From NCBI GenBank assembly GCA_012839395.1, contig DUNJ01000048.1, positions 1 to 14,594 of the forward strand: a stretch of DNA of 14,594 nt. Direction: 5' to 3'. This stretch comes from Tepidimicrobium sp. (lineage in GTDB: Bacteria > Bacillota > Clostridia > Tissierellales > Tepidimicrobiaceae). Position 1 is the stretch's first letter. Each line of letters starts with the position of its first letter. The position numbers and the translations under genes were made by a program. A model generated the notes under the pieces. It saw nothing but the letters and a program-made list of their open reading frames with translations. It was not told the DNA's origin and made no database searches. Shown piece after piece: positions 1-6,200 of this stretch.

Positions 1-47
1 AACACTTTTTTTGAAATTTTTTAAAATGGTATAAGTTTTCAAATAAA

Positions 48-76
48 TTCAAAGGTATGTTATGATAATATATAAT
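48..76 (+). promoter_or_regulatory. Probable sigma-A promoter for the dcyD-msrC operon
   Basis: A perfect -10 box TATAAT lies at 71-76, and a weaker -35 box TTCAAA (4 of 6 matches to TTGACA) lies 17 bases upstream at 48-53. It sits 33 bases before the first start codon, and no other gene lies between. The surrounding DNA is very AT-rich, so the -35 assignment is uncertain. Confidence 0.5.
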
Positions 77-109
77 CTACAGATAAAAATCGACTAGGGG
101 GGAGTAAAG

Positions 110-1099
110 ATGAATATGCCAGATCCAATAAAGTTTGCCAATCTGCCGACCAAAATTGAAAAGTTGGATAGGTTGAGCCATAAACTTGGAAAGGATATCT
201 ACATTAAAAGGGATGATCATACGGGAATCGAGATATCGGGAAATAAGATAAGGAAATTAGAGTTTGCGGCGGGAGAAGCTATTTCCAATGGTTGTGATTG
301 CTTAATTACCTGTGGGGGGATACAATCCAATCATGCAAGGGCTACTGCTGCCGTAGCAGCAAAATTGGGTATGGAGGCCTTTTTAGTCCTAAGGGATGCC
401 GAGGATGCCTATGTAGAAGGAAATTATTTTTTAGATAGGATGCTAGGAGCTAATATAAAACTTATTACACCAGAGGAGTACAAGCATAATAGGGCCGACA
501 TAATGGAGGATATAAGAGTTCAGCTGGAAGATACAGGGCATAAAGGCTATATAATACCGGAAGGAGCTTCCAACGGGGTGGGTTCTTTAGGATATTATAA
601 GGCTATGAAGGAGATATTAGAACAGGAAAAGCAAATGGGGATCAAATTTGATGCCATAGTCGTTGCGGTAGGTTCTGGTGGCACATATGCTGGCCTATAT
701 TATGGGAACAAGGTCAATAAAAATTCTGCAACAATCTATGGATTCAATATAACAGCTAGTAGAGAATATTTTCAAGAAACAGCACTAAAGTTACTAGGGG
801 AGATATCAAAATATACTGGAAAACATATATCCGTAGCAAAAGATGATATAGATATAATCGATGGTTATGTGGGGTTAGGATATGCACTGAGCCAATCAAA
901 AGAAATAGAATTTATTCACCGTTTGGCAAAATTAGAGGGATTGATTTTGGATCCAGTATATACTGGGAAAGCCATGTATGGAATGGTAGAAGAAATTAAG
1001 AAGGGTAGCTTTGATAAACATAGTAATATATTATTCATTCATACTGGAGGCCTATTTGGCTGGAATAGAAAACAGAGGGAACTTTTAAGTTCATTATAG
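110..1099 (+). CDS. dcyD: D-cysteine desulfhydrase-type PLP enzyme (ACC deaminase family)
   Basis: This is a 329-residue cytosolic enzyme of the tryptophan-synthase-beta (fold type II) PLP superfamily. It is predicted to split D-cysteine into pyruvate, sulfide and ammonia. K46 in the SGNKIRKLE motif matches the PLP-binding lysine of the family. S73 in QSNH lies 27 residues later, the same spacing as K51/S78 of ACC deaminase. The loop VGSGGT at 188-192 should hold the PLP phosphate. Two positions separate desulfhydrases from ACC deaminases. The DPVYxGK motif has T285 where ACC deaminase has Glu, and the motif IHTGGL has T312 where ACC deaminase has Leu; both favour desulfhydrase. The ATG at 110 follows a GGGGGGAG ribosome site with 5-base spacing. 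The gene is complete and 12 bases upstream of a methionine-sulfoxide reductase gene, so the pair is probably co-transcribed. Substrate is inferred from family residues; L-cysteine or another amino acid remains possible. Confidence 0.85.
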   Translation: MNMPDPIKFANLPTKIEKLDRLSHKLGKDIYIKRDDHTGIEISGNKIRKLEFAAGEAISNGCDCLITCGGIQSNHARATAAVAAKLGMEAFLVLRDAEDAYVEGNYFLDRMLGANIKLITPEEYKHNRADIMEDIRVQLEDTGHKGYIIPEGASNGVGSLGYYKAMKEILEQEKQMGIKFDAIVVAVGSGGTYAGLYYGNKVNKNSATIYGFNITASREYFQETALKLLGEISKYTGKHISVAKDDIDIIDGYVGLGYALSQSKEIEFIHRLAKLEGLILDPVYTGKAMYGMVEEIKKGSFDKHSNILFIHTGGLFGWNRKQRELLSSL

Positions 1100-1111
1100 A
1101 GGAGGCTAACT

Positions 1112-1609
1112 ATGTTTAAAATGGAACCAATATTGGATATGAACCAGGAAGAGAGATTGAAATATATGAACTTTCTATTGAAATCTCAGTTGAGTTCTGA
1201 AAAGGATAACTTGGCCAATATATCCAATGCTGCGGCAATAATCGATGCATGTATAGAGGGATTAAACTGGGTAGGGTTCTATATATTGAGAGGCGGTGAA
1301 TTGGTACTGGGGCCTTTCCAGGGACTGCCCGCTTGCAATAGAATCAAGGTAGGCAAAGGGGTTTGTGGAACGGCGGTAAAAACCAAGGAGATCCAACTAG
1401 TATCCGATGTACATCTATTCCCAGGTCATATTGCCTGTGACCCAGCCTCCAATTCCGAGTTGGTAATTCCCATAATAAGGGATGGAAAGGTATATGGGGT
1501 TTTGGATTTAGATAGTCCAAAAAAAGGACGTTTTTCAGATCTTGAAAGGAAATATCTAACAGAATTTATTGATATATTAAATAAGCACATAGATTGGGAT
1601 AAGCTATAG
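1112..1609 (+). CDS. msrC: Free methionine-(R)-sulfoxide reductase (GAF domain, fRMsr)
   Basis: This 165-residue protein is a single GAF domain that reduces free L-methionine-(R)-sulfoxide to methionine in the cytosol, normally recharged by thioredoxin. The family signature is clear: NWVGFYI at 52-58, LGPFQGLPAC at 66-75, GKGVCGTA at 81-88 and HIACD at 106-110. Three cysteines, C75, C85 and C109, are spaced 10 and 24 residues apart, exactly as C84, C94 and C118 of E. coli fRMsr. All residues for the disulfide relay are therefore present. Length is typical. The ATG at 1112 is preceded by GGAGG with good spacing; a second in-frame ATG four codons on is less well placed. It forms an operon with the upstream D-cysteine desulfhydrase gene and ends just before a hairpin shared with the convergent trpP. 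Confidence 0.92.
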   Translation: MFKMEPILDMNQEERLKYMNFLLKSQLSSEKDNLANISNAAAIIDACIEGLNWVGFYILRGGELVLGPFQGLPACNRIKVGKGVCGTAVKTKEIQLVSDVHLFPGHIACDPASNSELVIPIIRDGKVYGVLDLDSPKKGRFSDLERKYLTEFIDILNKHIDWDKL

Positions 1610-1613
1610 TAAT

Positions 1614-1650
1614 TTAAAATATGGGTGGCTGTAGGCCACCCATAAAAGTT
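1614..1650. terminator. Shared hairpin between msrC and trpP
   Basis: A 10-bp perfect stem, TATGGGTGGC at 1620-1629 and GCCACCCATA at 1635-1644, encloses a 5-base loop. It lies between the stop codons of two convergent genes. Read on the minus strand the hairpin is followed by TTTTAAATT, so it looks like an intrinsic terminator for trpP. On the + strand the following bases (AAAGTTAGAG) are not U-rich, so termination of msrC there would be weaker. Confidence 0.75.
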
Positions 1651-1657
1651 AGAGATT

Positions 1658-2173
1658 TTAATCGATGCCAAATCCTGACACTTTTATAGCCCGTTTTACT
1701 ACGGTATACAGTAACGCCGTACCTACTGCATTGGCTATAGCGGTAGGAATGACCACCGTAACCATCATACTTGACATTGGCGCAGGAAGTCCTGTTATAA
1801 AGAGAGCAGATGCTAGAAAAGCTGTCCCGCTTATCAGGGTTCCCAACCCACCTATTATAAATGTGATGATGGAATTGAATCGTTCCTGAGGAATAAGCCT
1901 TATAATAGGAAATAGAACTAAACATGCTACCAATTTATCGATTATATTTGGTATTTGTCCCCCGGGAAATGATGTTGTCATTGCAGCGAGTAAACCGCCT
2001 AATAATCCTGTCAAAAGAACATTTCCAAAGGCGGGATTTATTATCAGGGATATAAACACGAAGGATAGGAGGAAATCAAATTTCATCCCTCCCAATATCC
2101 CTGGTGTAACCTGGTGTAGTATTAGACCGGTGGCCAATAATAATGCTGTAAGAATATTATTTCTTAAATTCAT
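1658..2173 (-). CDS. trpP: Tryptophan transporter TrpP
   Basis: This 171-residue, very hydrophobic protein has about five predicted membrane segments and matches the TrpP (YhaG) family of Firmicutes tryptophan uptake proteins in length and motifs. Recognisable family blocks are VTPGILGGMKFDFLLS at 22-37 and TTSFPGGQIPNIIDK at 66-80, which contains the most conserved stretch. It should bring L-tryptophan across the cell membrane. The ATG (complement of 2171-2173) is preceded by AAAGGAGAA at good spacing. The functional call is strongly supported by the T-box leader upstream, whose specifier reads UGG (Trp). Expression should therefore rise when tRNA-Trp is uncharged. The gene stands alone and is convergent with msrC. 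Family recognition is by eye, but motif and riboswitch agree independently. Confidence 0.93.
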   Translation of the reverse strand: MNLRNNILTALLLATGLILHQVTPGILGGMKFDFLLSFVFISLIINPAFGNVLLTGLLGGLLAAMTTSFPGGQIPNIIDKLVACLVLFPIIRLIPQERFNSIITFIIGGLGTLISGTAFLASALFITGLPAPMSSMMVTVVIPTAIANAVGTALLYTVVKRAIKVSGFGID

Positions 2174-2280
2174 GATAAAATTCTCCTTTTCAATATTTAT
2201 TATTCTATATTTCCAATCACTTTCTTCTGTTCACAACATTTTATTCACCACCTTCTAATAGTTCTTTTAAAAATATCAAT
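2174..2280 (-). other. trpP 5' leader after the T-box terminator, with a possible micro-ORF
   Basis: This AT-rich stretch separates the T-box terminator from the trpP start and contains the trpP ribosome site (AAAGGAGAA, just upstream of 2173). Read on the minus strand it also has a second strong ribosome-site-like sequence, AAGGTGGTGA near 2255-2246. About eight bases after it comes ATG TTG TGA (2239 down to 2231), a two-codon Met-Leu-stop reading frame. Whether it is translated is unknown; I see nothing else in this stretch. Confidence 0.4.
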
Positions 2281-2317
2281 AAAAAAAGTCTTCCAATCCT
2301 ATAAAAGGACGAAAGAC
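2281..2317 (-). terminator. T-box-controlled intrinsic terminator
   Basis: On the minus strand GTCTTTCGTCCT pairs with AGGATTGGAAGAC (2317-2288) to give a stem of about 12 pairs with one bulge and G-U pairs. Seven T residues (2287-2281) follow directly. Its 5' half overlaps the bases needed for the antiterminator, which makes it the regulated terminator of the T-box. Confidence 0.9.
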
Positions 2318-2557
2318 ATGCATTCGCGGTGCCACCTTAATTGGATCACCCAGTAGATGGGCAATCCCTCTTTTTGGGATACGAAACCGATTGGTTTGAT
2401 ATCCTATTTCTATAACGGGAAATCCCCGGCGTTAACTACTTTGGAAGTTCCATTTCATTAAGCATCTCGTAGACCCATTCATTAATAGGCCAGTTATCGG
2501 CTTCCACCATAGCCCGACTCGCTGGAACTGCACCTAATTAATTACTACTTCTACTCA
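2281..2557 (-). promoter_or_regulatory. Tryptophan T-box riboswitch upstream of trpP
   Basis: Read on the minus strand, this is a full T-box leader. Stem I begins near GAGTAGAAGTAG (2556-2545). Its distal part carries the conserved GGTGGAAGCC block near 2508-2499. The specifier segment reads GAA-UGG-GUCUAC, with the UGG codon at 2477-2475, so the cognate tRNA is tRNA-Trp. The T-box sequence AAGGTGGCACCGCG lies at 2338-2325 and contains the UGGCACC bulge that pairs with the uncharged tRNA acceptor end. The GTCCTTTT segment downstream can pair either with AAGG of the T-box (antiterminator) or inside the terminator stem, giving the expected switch. Uncharged tRNA-Trp should allow read-through into the transporter gene. 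Specifier and downstream gene agree, so confidence is high. Confidence 0.95.
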
Positions 2558-2580
2558 TTGAATTTATATTATTTTCTAAT

Positions 2581-2609
2581 ATATTATTCTATAAAAATAA
2601 AAAAGTCAA
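2581..2609 (-). promoter_or_regulatory. Sigma-A promoter of the T-box/trpP unit
   Basis: On the minus strand TTGACT (2609-2604) and TAATAT (2586-2581) are separated by exactly 17 bases. Each differs from consensus at one position. Transcription would start about 2575, some 20 bases before T-box stem I. Confidence 0.85.
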
Positions 2610-2617
2610 CCGATAAT

Positions 2618-2646
2618 TTCATATATATGATTAAATGTTGTATAAT
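2618..2646 (+). promoter_or_regulatory. Probable promoter of the DNA methyltransferase gene
   Basis: A perfect -10 box TATAAT at 2641-2646 lies 17 bases after TTCATA (2618-2623, 4 of 6 matches to the -35 consensus). It is 28 bases before the methyltransferase start. It is divergent from the trpP promoter only about 10 bases away, so the two polymerases would compete for this short stretch. Confidence 0.55.
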
Positions 2647-2674
2647 ATGTTTATAAGCTTGAAAGGAGGGAACT

Positions 2675-4060
2675 ATGGTAGCAAATTATATAGTAGATGA
2701 ATTACCTCGAATAATTGAAAATGGAACTAAAAAAGCTGAATCCATAAAGAATAGACATTTGAATATGCCTATGAGGGAGAGGGAGATTATTCAGCCCATG
2801 GGCTTGAATGGGGATAAGATAAGTATTGGAGAGAGGATTAATAGATTTTATAACGCGGATAATCTGGTAACTATCGAAAATCTACTACATGAGGGTTATA
2901 GGGGTAGGATTGATTTGATATACATAGATCCCCCTTTTTTAACTAAGACCAGTTACAAGGGGAGGAGTAAGGTTAGATATAAGGATACTGAAAGGGTTGT
3001 AGAATATTTTGCCTACGATGATAGATGGGAAGATGGATTGATAGATTATTTGAAAATGTTATATACGAGGCTTTATTTGATGAGGGAGCTATTGAGCGAT
3101 AAAGGCAGCATATATGTCCATTTGGATTATAGGACTGTTCATTATGTAAAGATTTTGATGGATCAAATATTTGGCAGGGATAACTTTTTAAATGAAATAA
3201 TATGGTCTTATAAATCTGGCGGGGCAAGTAGAAGATATTTTTCTAGGAAGCATGATAACATATTACTATATAGCAAAACTAAAAACTACATATTCAATCC
3301 TCAAAAAGAGAAATCCTACAATAGGGACTTTAAACCCTATAGATTTAAGGGGGTCGAAGAATATAAGGATGAGTTCGGATGGTATACACTGGTCAATGCA
3401 AGGGATGTTTGGCCAATAGATATGGTGGGCAGAACATCTAAGGAACGGGTAGATTACGATACCCAAAAGCCTGAAAAGCTGTTAGAGAGGATAATATTGT
3501 CTTCTTCTAATGAAGACTCCATAGTGGCGGATTTCTTCGCTGGAAGCGGTACTACTGGAATAGTTGCTGAGAAACTCAATAGAAGGTGGATAATGGCAGA
3601 TAAGGGGGCATTGTCTAAGGTAACTACAATTAAGAGATTGGTAGAAAACAAATCCTTGCCCTTTAGTATAATGAGCTATAAGGAAGAGTCAGATAAAGCG
3701 GGCAGGCTATCGATAGATAATGTTGAAAAGGTAGTTGATAACAAGGGGCAAGAAGGCTTAAGGATAGAATTGGGCGACTACCATTTAAATATAAATAATA
3801 TAGATATAAGGGGTAAGAGTAGGAATACAATTGAGAAGATTGGCAAAAATGATTCATTGGCCCTGATAGACTTTATAGGAATAGATGCTAACTATGATGG
3901 AGGTATCCCGATAATAGGCTGGCAGGATTATAGAAGAGCTAATAAAATAGTTATCGATTCCCAAATAAATATTTTCAATAAAGGTTTAAAGGGTAATAAT
4001 ATATATATAAAATATATAGATATATTTGGGCAGGAAAATGGAACAATTCTTCATATATGA
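2675..4060 (+). CDS. Orphan beta-class DNA amino-methyltransferase (Mod-like)
   Basis: This 461-residue protein is a site-specific DNA methyltransferase using S-adenosylmethionine, probably making N6-methyladenine or N4-methylcytosine. The catalytic motif IV, DPPF, lies at 85-88. The SAM-binding motif I, DFFAGSGTTG, lies at 286-295, so the order (IV before I) is that of the beta class, which includes type III Mod proteins. Other family blocks are LYLMRELLSDKGSIYVHLD at 133-151, IIWSYKSGG at 175-183 and TQKPEKLLERI at 263-273. The roughly 135 residues after motif I include WQDYRRANKIVID and YIKYIDIFGQ. These recall a C-terminal domain that I remember from type III-like methyltransferases. The ATG follows AAAGGAGGG. 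No restriction endonuclease, helicase or specificity gene is adjacent, so it appears to be a solitary enzyme. Target sequence and role (regulation, or leftover protection) cannot be told from the sequence. Confidence 0.88.
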   Translation: MVANYIVDELPRIIENGTKKAESIKNRHLNMPMREREIIQPMGLNGDKISIGERINRFYNADNLVTIENLLHEGYRGRIDLIYIDPPFLTKTSYKGRSKVRYKDTERVVEYFAYDDRWEDGLIDYLKMLYTRLYLMRELLSDKGSIYVHLDYRTVHYVKILMDQIFGRDNFLNEIIWSYKSGGASRRYFSRKHDNILLYSKTKNYIFNPQKEKSYNRDFKPYRFKGVEEYKDEFGWYTLVNARDVWPIDMVGRTSKERVDYDTQKPEKLLERIILSSSNEDSIVADFFAGSGTTGIVAEKLNRRWIMADKGALSKVTTIKRLVENKSLPFSIMSYKEESDKAGRLSIDNVEKVVDNKGQEGLRIELGDYHLNINNIDIRGKSRNTIEKIGKNDSLALIDFIGIDANYDGGIPIIGWQDYRRANKIVIDSQINIFNKGLKGNNIYIKYIDIFGQENGTILHI

Positions 4061-4121
4061 TGGATAGTAATAGGTATTATTGGATTATAATAATATAATA
4101 AATATGAATGGGAGGATAAAG

Positions 4122-4421
4122 ATGACCGAAGAGAGAAATAGGAACTGTAGTTGTGATGAAGATATAAGTACTATCCATCTTACACTGGAAGATGATACGG
4201 AGTTGGAATGCCATGTATTGGGCTTTTTTGAGGTAGATGAAGATGAATACATAGCATTGGTCCCAGTAGATGAAAAACAGGTACTATTGTATGGGTATGA
4301 GGAACACGACGAACAATTCCAATTGATCAACATTGAGGATGACGAGGAGTTTAACATCGTTTCAGAAGCCTTTGAAGAACTGTTTACGGAAGAAGATTTT
4401 CAATTGCTAGATGAACGATAA
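4122..4421 (+). CDS. DUF1292 family small acidic protein
   Basis: This 99-residue, strongly acidic protein contains the DUF1292 (YrzB-like) pattern: a short beta-rich domain with LTLEDDTELECHVLGFFEVDE, then YIALVP, then QVLLYGY and a C-terminal acidic segment rich in Glu, Asp and Phe. The family is widespread in Firmicutes and its biochemical role is not established. I chose the ATG at 4122 because GGGAGG lies seven bases upstream. An in-frame TTG at 4080 would add 14 residues but has no ribosome site. A Cys-x-Cys pair near the N terminus (NCSCDE, residues 8-13) is not an obvious part of the domain. The gene follows the methyltransferase by about 60 bases and ends just before an intrinsic terminator; two TATAAT-like boxes at 4086-4099 could give it its own promoter. 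Confidence 0.85.
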   Translation: MTEERNRNCSCDEDISTIHLTLEDDTELECHVLGFFEVDEDEYIALVPVDEKQVLLYGYEEHDEQFQLINIEDDEEFNIVSEAFEELFTEEDFQLLDER

Positions 4422-4432
4422 AGATTGAGCAT

Positions 4433-4468
4433 AAAATACTTCAACTATTCAGTTGGAGTATTTTATTT
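4433..4468 (+). terminator. Intrinsic terminator after the DUF1292 gene
   Basis: AAAATACTTCAAC (4433-4445) pairs with GTTGGAGTATTTT (4452-4464) to give 13 pairs with one G-U, around a 6-base loop. The stem end and following bases supply a T-rich tail (TTTTATTT). It closes the methyltransferase/DUF1292 unit, so the HAD gene downstream probably has a separate promoter, which I could not place. Confidence 0.85.
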
Positions 4469-4527
4469 AAATAGATGATCGTTTCCCATTGGACAAACTC
4501 AATATAACGACGCATAGGGGTGATAAT

Positions 4528-5361
4528 ATGTATAAAATGGTAGCCGTGGACTTGGATGGCACTTTATTAAATGACGAGAAATGGATTTCTGAGGAGAATT
4601 TAGAATTTATGGGCGAGCTTGCAGATAAGGGATACGAAATTGTAATAGCTACAGGTAGAAGATATTGGTCTGCTAAACGATTGACTAAAAAGATTGATAG
4701 GCCCTTGGTGATATTAGCCAACAATGGAAATGTAGTAAGGGAAACGACCACTGATAAGACGATTATAACGAAGTATTTGGATCTAGATGACTTCAAACTG
4801 CTCATAAGGGAAGGGAAGAAAAAGGACCTTCATCCAATTGTACATGTGGACAACTATGACGAGGGTTACGATATAATAATAGAGATGAATAAGGATCACG
4901 AGAACTACCATAATTATTTAAGATGGGCTGAGAAGAGGTATAGAGAAGTAAATAGTTATCTAGAATTAGAGGATGGCAATGTATTGGTAGTGGTATATGC
5001 GGGCGCTAAGGAGGATATGGAACATTTTCATTTGGAGCTAACGAAAAAATACCCCCAAAAATACAGCTCCCATGTGATGGAAAATATTCAGATGTCTGAG
5101 GCCTTACTAGAGGTGATGAATCCTATGGGTTGTAAATGGCTAAGCTTATTGGAATATGCTAAAATGAAGGGAATAGATCGATCTGAGATTATAGCTATAG
5201 GGGACGACAATAATGATATACAGATGATACAAAATGTTGGCTGTGGTATTGCCATGAAAAATGCTACCGAGGGGGCTAAACAGGTAGCAGATATAATTAC
5301 TGAGAAGGATAATAATGAATCTGGAGTAGCTTTTGAATTGAAAAAGGTACTGGGTATGTAG
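4528..5361 (+). CDS. Cof-type HAD-IIB family phosphatase
   Basis: This 277-residue cytosolic hydrolase belongs to the Cof/YkrA-like branch of the haloacid dehalogenase superfamily, enzymes that remove phosphate from sugar phosphates, nucleotides or cofactors such as FMN and PLP. Motif I is DLDGT at 8-12 (nucleophile D8, acid-base D10). Motif II is TGR at 42-44. Motif III Lys is K203 in the conserved GCKW context. Motif IV is GDDNND at 225-230, binding magnesium. The insert between motifs II and III is the large C2B cap expected for this branch. The ATG at 4528 follows AGGGGTGAT; a TTG 13 codons upstream lacks a ribosome site. The gene lies between a terminator and an unrelated P-loop gene. 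The precise substrate cannot be told from the sequence. Confidence 0.9.
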   Translation: MYKMVAVDLDGTLLNDEKWISEENLEFMGELADKGYEIVIATGRRYWSAKRLTKKIDRPLVILANNGNVVRETTTDKTIITKYLDLDDFKLLIREGKKKDLHPIVHVDNYDEGYDIIIEMNKDHENYHNYLRWAEKRYREVNSYLELEDGNVLVVVYAGAKEDMEHFHLELTKKYPQKYSSHVMENIQMSEALLEVMNPMGCKWLSLLEYAKMKGIDRSEIIAIGDDNNDIQMIQNVGCGIAMKNATEGAKQVADIITEKDNNESGVAFELKKVLGM

Positions 5362-5448
5362 GTATAAAAGTATATAAAAATAAAGGGAAAAGTAGAAATA
5401 TGTAGAATACTAATATATAGGCAAATAAAAGGCGGGGGTGTATTTTTC

Positions 5449-5874
5449 ATGGTCAAATATATATTGGGCTTACAAGGTAGTGGGAAGACCAAATGGTTGG
5501 TGAATAAAGCAAATGAGGAGTTGCATAGAGGCAATGGAAATATAGTATTTGTGGATGTAGATGACGATCATATATTCAACTTGGACTATTCTATAAGGCT
5601 TATTAATGCCGTGGAATTCAACATATTTGACATTGAGTCCTTCTATGGTTTCTTATGTGGAATAATAGGTATGGATTATGATGTTGAAAAGATATACATA
5701 GATGGTATATATAAGATTATGGAATTGAACGTGGATGACTTGCAGGAATTATTCAAAAAGTTGAATAGGATAGGAGAAAAATTTGATGTAGAATTCTATG
5801 TTGGAGCTGATTTTAAGTTGAAACAATTGCCGGAAGAATTAAGGGAAGACTGCATAGAGGTAGAAACAGAATAG
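5449..5874 (+). CDS. Small P-loop protein of unknown function
   Basis: This 141-residue protein begins almost at once with a Walker A motif, GLQGSGKT at 7-14, and has a plausible Walker B strand, KIYIDG at 81-86, so nucleotide binding is likely. The order (P-loop, then NIVFVDVDDDH, then an acidic strand at 81-86, then VEFYVGADF at 114-122) fits a compact RecA- or kinase-like alpha/beta fold. No specific family is evident to me. Similar short P-loop proteins in Clostridia are often loosely annotated as ATP-binding or PilT-like, but the PilT motifs are absent. The ATG at 5449 has a GGGGGTG ribosome site about 10 bases upstream, slightly far. The last codons and stop lie inside a 40-bp palindrome, and the next gene is convergent. 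Confidence 0.7.
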   Translation: MVKYILGLQGSGKTKWLVNKANEELHRGNGNIVFVDVDDDHIFNLDYSIRLINAVEFNIFDIESFYGFLCGIIGMDYDVEKIYIDGIYKIMELNVDDLQELFKKLNRIGEKFDVEFYVGADFKLKQLPEELREDCIEVETE

Positions 5875-5897
5875 GATTTCCTATTCTGTTTCTACCT
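5858..5897. repeat. 40-bp near-perfect palindrome at a convergent gene end
   Basis: AGGTAGAAACAGAATAGGA (5858-5876) and its exact reverse complement (5879-5897) are separated by only two T residues. The left arm contains the last codons and the TAG stop of the P-loop gene. The right arm ends six bases before the end of the convergent DUF1540 gene. In RNA either strand would fold into a very stable hairpin. Neither side is followed by a clear U-run, so it is not a textbook intrinsic terminator, although it may act as a bidirectional one. Confidence 0.9.
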
Positions 5898-5902
5898 AAA
5901 GC

Positions 5903-6088
5903 CTATTTCATAGATTGTTGATCATTGGGCCTAAAGGTAGCACAGTCGGTTTCTTCAGTTGAAGAAGCATTTCTTGGTTGAATTTCAATTTTAGCTGCAC
6001 TACATTGATCCCCTGGGACATGGTAATGACAGGTGTTGACTACACATTTTACGCCATCTAAAGCTTCGTTTTTTTTATCTACGTGCAT
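5903..6088 (-). CDS. DUF1540 four-cysteine protein
   Basis: This 61-residue protein shows the DUF1540 pattern: C15, C20, C29 and C49, in the contexts VKCVVNTC, DQCSA and TDCATF. The four cysteines suggest a small metal-binding (probably zinc) domain, but the family has no established function. Such proteins are common in spore-forming and related Firmicutes. The ATG (complement of 6086-6088) is preceded on the minus strand by AAAGGAGACC with good spacing. It is a single gene, divergent from the pseudouridine synthase gene and convergent with the P-loop gene. Its 3' end lies beside the palindrome at 5858-5897. Confidence 0.85.
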   Translation of the reverse strand: MHVDKKNEALDGVKCVVNTCHYHVPGDQCSAAKIEIQPRNASSTEETDCATFRPNDQQSMK

Positions 6089-6200
6089 AATAGGTCTCCT
6101 TTCGTATTTCTAATGGTGCCCAAAATTATTTTATGTTTTTTTTGATTATTTATACTGGAAATGTACGGCGGTTAAAGTAGATGGTTTAAAGGAGAATTTT

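Noticed and set aside
1614..1925. Minus-strand reading frame of 103 codons overlapping the 3' end of trpP
   Set aside because: It lies in another frame of the trpP gene, whose hydrophobic product and ribosome site are convincing. The 103-residue product has no family features.
2675..4060. Complete restriction-modification or defence island around the methyltransferase
   Set aside because: Both flanks are identifiable non-defence genes (trpP, DUF1292, HAD phosphatase); no endonuclease, helicase, integrase or transposase is present.
4080..4121. TTG start that would extend the DUF1292 protein by 14 residues
   Set aside because: There is no ribosome site before it, whereas GGGAGG stands at good distance from the ATG at 4122.
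4085..4357. Minus-strand Ser-rich 90-codon frame over the DUF1292 gene
   Set aside because: The long Ser runs are the antisense reading of Glu/Asp codons of the acidic protein. It has no ribosome site or domain.
5088..5534. Minus-strand 148-codon frame covering the end of the HAD gene and the start of the P-loop gene
   Set aside because: It overlaps two well-supported genes with clear motifs on the opposite strand and has no recognisable domain of its own.
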